Shown in pieces: positions 5,400-8,043 of a DNA stretch of 8,043 bases. The stretch covers positions 1-8,043 of the forward strand of contig JAJBVU010000245.1 of the NCBI GenBank assembly GCA_020859645.1, read 5' to 3'. Under the pieces are notes generated by a model. The model saw only the letters and a list, made by a program, of their open reading frames with translations. It was not told the DNA's origin and searched no databases. Position numbers and translations under genes: made by a program. The DNA comes from Eubacterium sp. Its GTDB lineage: Bacteria; Bacillota; Clostridia; Lachnospirales; CAG-274. How positions within the stretch are numbered: the stretch's first letter is position 1; each line of letters starts with the position of its first letter.

Positions 5400-6371
5400 T
5401 TATACAAGACCGTAGCCACGGACTTTCTTGGAGATTGCGTCCGTAATCATAACGAGTATCAATGAAACGATTGACTTAAAGATACCGATGGTTGTTGAAT
5501 AGCCGTAGTTAGGAAGACCAACTGTGGGCTTAAGACCTACACGGTATGTATAAGTACCGATAACGTCAGCAACTGAATAAACAGCTGAGTTATAAAGCAC
5601 GAATACTGACTCGAATACGTTCATAACCTTAGCAAGGTTAAGAATGAAAACTACGAGGATAGTATTGCTGATTGAAGGCAGTGTAATGTTAAGTGTCTGC
5701 TGCCATCTGTTTGCACCGTCGATTTCGGCTGCTTCGTAGTAGTCAAGTGAGATACCCGAAAGAGCAGCGATGTAGATAACGGTACCCCAGCCGATTTCCT
5801 TCCAACGGTCGATTACGTAGAAGAAGAATCTCCACCAGGATTTCTGCGTCAGCCAGTCGGTTTGGGCAAGAGCGTCTGCGTCTATTAAATGAAGAGCGTA
5901 GAGGATGTTGCTTAACAGACCGTTAGGCTGAAGAAGAAGCATGAATATAGATGCAACAACTACCCATGAAAGGAAGTGAGGCAGGTATAATACTGTGTTG
6001 ATAACCTTTTTAACCATAGCCTTCTGAACTTCGTTAAGAAGGAGGGCAACAACTACTGAAGTAACTGTTGCAAGAATAAGGTTAACAGTACTGATTATAA
6101 GAGTGTTTCTGAAGGATGCCCAGAAGGTGGGGTCTGTAAACAGCTTTTGGAAGTTTGCAAGACCTACAAATTCAGGTTCCTTGCCGTTGGGCTTGTAGTT
6201 ATAGAATGCGAATGAAATACCGTACATAGGTGCATAGTAGAATATGAAGAGTACAATAAGTACAGGCGCAAACATAAGATAAAACCAGCCGTATTTTTTC
6301 ATTCTTGTTGTTAATGGCGGTTTTTTAACGATAATGTGGTCATAGTTACCTTTTTGAACCGGTTGAGACAT
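5400..6371 (-). CDS. Carbohydrate ABC transporter permease, LplB type
   Basis: First membrane subunit of the importer, 323 residues. An unusually polar N-terminal tail of about 25 residues precedes the first membrane segment (28-50, with PVLIVLFIFYYAPMYG). Further hydrophobic segments lie near 89-113, 126-148, 195-209, 235-260 and 293-311. The coupling loop reads EAAEIDGANRWQQTLNITLP (213-232). The sequence between 40 and 75, including PMYGISFAFYNYKP and FVGLANFQKLF, is characteristic of LplB-like permeases. ATG start behind AAAGGGTGA. It lies 33 nt after the binding-protein gene and 18 nt before the second permease. No ATPase is encoded beside it, so the complex presumably uses a shared ATPase from elsewhere in the genome (inference from this class of systems). 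Confidence 0.93.
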   Translation of the reverse strand: MSQPVQKGNYDHIIVKKPPLTTRMKKYGWFYLMFAPVLIVLFIFYYAPMYGISFAFYNYKPNGKEPEFVGLANFQKLFTDPTFWASFRNTLIISTVNLILATVTSVVVALLLNEVQKAMVKKVINTVLYLPHFLSWVVVASIFMLLLQPNGLLSNILYALHLIDADALAQTDWLTQKSWWRFFFYVIDRWKEIGWGTVIYIAALSGISLDYYEAAEIDGANRWQQTLNITLPSISNTILVVFILNLAKVMNVFESVFVLYNSAVYSVADVIGTYTYRVGLKPTVGLPNYGYSTTIGIFKSIVSLILVMITDAISKKVRGYGLV

Positions 6372-6404
6372 TCATTTCACCCTTTCTGTTTATTTTGTAA
6401 TCCA

Positions 6405-7955
6405 TTACTCATCTGATTCGTTGAGAACGCCGAGAATGATTTCTCTCTGTTTCTCAGTTGCATCGGAATATACCTGAAGAGCTTCTTCTACGCTCATCTT
6501 TTCGATAACGATGTTTGTAAGGAGCTGCTGCTTAGCTGTTTCTACGTCGGGCAGCTGTTCAGCTACTGTAGAATCCATAATAGGCATATCGTAGAGAATT
6601 GAATATTCATCGAATACTGCGAGAGAGTTTACAATTCTTTCGTCAACTTCGATGGGGTCTTGATAGGTAGTAATTGTAAGAGCAGCATCATAGAATGACT
6701 TCTCGAAATCTGTGTTTGCGTCAGCCATTGTGGGAAGAGCCTTAGCGCTTACAATATTGCCGTCATCGTCACGTTTTGTAACTTCGTAGTGAACGCCTTC
6801 AACACCTCTGGTGAAAAGAAGCTCGCCTTCTCCGCCGTCATGCGAGTAGAGAATGAAGTTTTCAAATACTTCTTCGGGATGTTCGCAGAAGTTTGTAATT
6901 ACGTAAGCAACTGCGGGTCTCTCGATGTAATATTCCTTATCGGGGTCGAATGAAGGAAGAGGAATCATTTCAGCTGTAGCGTCTTTCTGCTTAAGGTTCT
7001 TGTCAAGGGTTCTGTTCCAAGTACCTGCCCAGTAGTTGAAGCAGCCAACAATACCGCTCTGGAACTTGTCACGGCAGGTTGAAGTCTTGTTAGAAACAGA
7101 CTGAGGATCGATAAGACCTTCGTTCCAAGCATCGTTAATTCTGTTAAGAGCAGCTTCCATTTCGGGTTCAAGAACACCGTCAACGTACTTGCCCTGATCT
7201 TCATCATAGTGGAAGTCGGGACGTGCATCCTGATAGAATTCTCTTAAGTAGATTTCATAAGGAGACTCTGTTGAAATAAGACCGGCAACAGTCAAGGGGT
7301 AGATTGTCTGACCCTTATATTTGTCCTTGAAGCTTACGCCGTTTGAGTCAACCTCTTCACAATCTACGATAGTTTTGAATGCTCTAAGCATATCAACAAA
7401 CTCTTCGTAGCTTGTGGGGTTTTCGATACCGAGTGCGTCCATCCAGTCCTTACGAGCATATGTAACAGTACCGTTACCACGCTGATTGGGGAAGCCGTAA
7501 ATACGGTCTTCTGCGTATTCGGAGTCACATCTCATACCTTCAACATACTTCTCGTTTACAATACCGGAAGCCTTAAGGTCTGAAGACTCCCAAGCGTCTG
7601 TCATATCCCAGAGAACGCCCTCTGCTGCATATGACGGATAGTAGGTCGAACCGAGTTCGATAACGTCTGCAGGCTCTTCAGCCGCAAAGGTAATACCTAC
7701 TTTTTCATAATACTGGTTGTGTTCGGGCTTTTCAATTGAGAGCTTTATTCCCGTTAAACGCTCATATTCTTCACAGAACTCAGCATGACCGTTGTTTTCT
7801 GTCAGGATTGTGGTAGCCATAACGGAGATACTCTCCGGCTTTCCGTCCTCTGTCAGAGCAACGTGGTTTTTGCTTGAGCCGCAAGCTGAAAGACCCGAAA
7901 CGATTAACAAAGCAACCGCAACCGTAGCAGCCTTTGTTAAAATGTTCTTTTTCAT
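6405..7955 (-). CDS. Extracellular sugar-binding lipoprotein of the ABC importer
   Basis: Captures the sugar outside the cell and delivers it to the two permeases. 516 residues, in the range of the large LplA/YtcQ-type binding proteins. Seen: a lipoprotein signal with K-K-N start, hydrophobic core (about 10-21) and lipobox LSAC at 22-25, so Cys25 should become the lipidated N-terminus. The mature part has the typical family 1 binding-protein features, for example TYARKDWMDALGIENPTSYE (residues about 165-184). It is rich in Asp and Glu, as surface-exposed proteins often are. ATG start 6 nt after AAAGGGGG. First gene of the operon, with the permeases following in the usual order. The substrate is unknown. 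The genes beyond 8043 (perhaps a regulator or glycoside hydrolase) are not visible. Confidence 0.92.
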   Translation of the reverse strand: MKKNILTKAATVAVALLIVSGLSACGSSKNHVALTEDGKPESISVMATTILTENNGHAEFCEEYERLTGIKLSIEKPEHNQYYEKVGITFAAEEPADVIELGSTYYPSYAAEGVLWDMTDAWESSDLKASGIVNEKYVEGMRCDSEYAEDRIYGFPNQRGNGTVTYARKDWMDALGIENPTSYEEFVDMLRAFKTIVDCEEVDSNGVSFKDKYKGQTIYPLTVAGLISTESPYEIYLREFYQDARPDFHYDEDQGKYVDGVLEPEMEAALNRINDAWNEGLIDPQSVSNKTSTCRDKFQSGIVGCFNYWAGTWNRTLDKNLKQKDATAEMIPLPSFDPDKEYYIERPAVAYVITNFCEHPEEVFENFILYSHDGGEGELLFTRGVEGVHYEVTKRDDDGNIVSAKALPTMADANTDFEKSFYDAALTITTYQDPIEVDERIVNSLAVFDEYSILYDMPIMDSTVAEQLPDVETAKQQLLTNIVIEKMSVEEALQVYSDATEKQREIILGVLNESDE

Positions 7956-7994
7956 AAAAATCCCCCTTTGCGTATTAGGTAATTTTGCATAAAT

Positions 7995-8034
7995 TTATTG
8001 CACCGGGAAAATCGCAAGATTAAATGTGCAATAA
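7995..8034. promoter_or_regulatory. Inverted repeat upstream of the transporter operon, possible operator
   Basis: A perfect 9-bp inverted repeat, TTATTGCAC at 7995-8003 and GTGCAATAA at 8026-8034, with a 22-nt spacer. It ends 39 nt before the binding-protein start codon, where a promoter should lie. An overlapping near-palindrome built on TAAATTTA is at 7986-8002. Two half-sites about three helical turns apart suit a dimeric or AraC-like regulator, but no regulator gene is in view and I could not place a confident -35/-10 pair. Confidence 0.35.
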
Positions 8035-8043
8035 CTAGTCTAT

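Noticed and set aside
1..8043. CRISPR array, tRNA, rRNA or insertion sequence
   Set aside because: I saw no regularly spaced repeats, tRNA-like cloverleaf sequence, rRNA segments, transposase motifs or terminal repeats with target duplications.

Overview
The window looks like chromosomal DNA of a gut-type Clostridia, most likely in the Ruminococcaceae/Oscillospiraceae area. This is inferred from gene styles, codon use, strong AAGGAG/AAGGGGG ribosome binding sites and an LplB/YtcP-type sugar ABC transporter; no species can be named from the sequence alone. Every gene I can support is on the minus strand, so the window is best read from right to left.

Right part (about 4447-8043): a three-gene carbohydrate importer operon. 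It has a lipoprotein solute-binding protein (6405-7955), an LplB-type permease (5400-6371) and a YtcP/LplC-type permease (4506-5381). No ATPase gene is present, as is usual for this class, which borrows a shared MsmX-type ATPase. Upstream, 7995-8034 holds a 9-bp inverted repeat that may be an operator. The operon ends at a strong intrinsic terminator (4447-4483), and a second terminator-like hairpin follows at 4313-4330.

Middle (4001-4505): a 505-bp gene-free interval separates the two operons. Besides the terminators it holds a candidate extended -10 promoter (4140-4167) and a striking leader structure for the rml operon. The arms at 4041-4057 and 4087-4103 form a 17-bp RNA helix whose only two non-Watson-Crick positions are both G-U wobbles in the minus-strand transcript. 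One arm can alternatively pair with an upstream segment (4102-4114).

Left part (508-4000): the complete dTDP-L-rhamnose operon in transcription order rmlA-rmlB-rmlD-rmlC, with gaps of about 10 to 21 nt. Together the four enzymes turn glucose-1-phosphate and dTTP into dTDP-L-rhamnose for cell-surface polysaccharide.

Far left (1-456): an AT-rich gene that is easy to miss because it is frameshifted and runs off the window. It encodes a DUF1919-type exopolysaccharide biosynthesis protein. Its frame is broken exactly at a run of eight G (minus strand) inside the conserved N-N-C-W-G motif; nine G would restore the complete family motif. This is the most interesting observation in the window: a possible homopolymer on/off switch in a surface-polysaccharide gene downstream of the rhamnose genes. 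A homopolymer sequencing error or a fresh pseudogene would look the same from one sequence.
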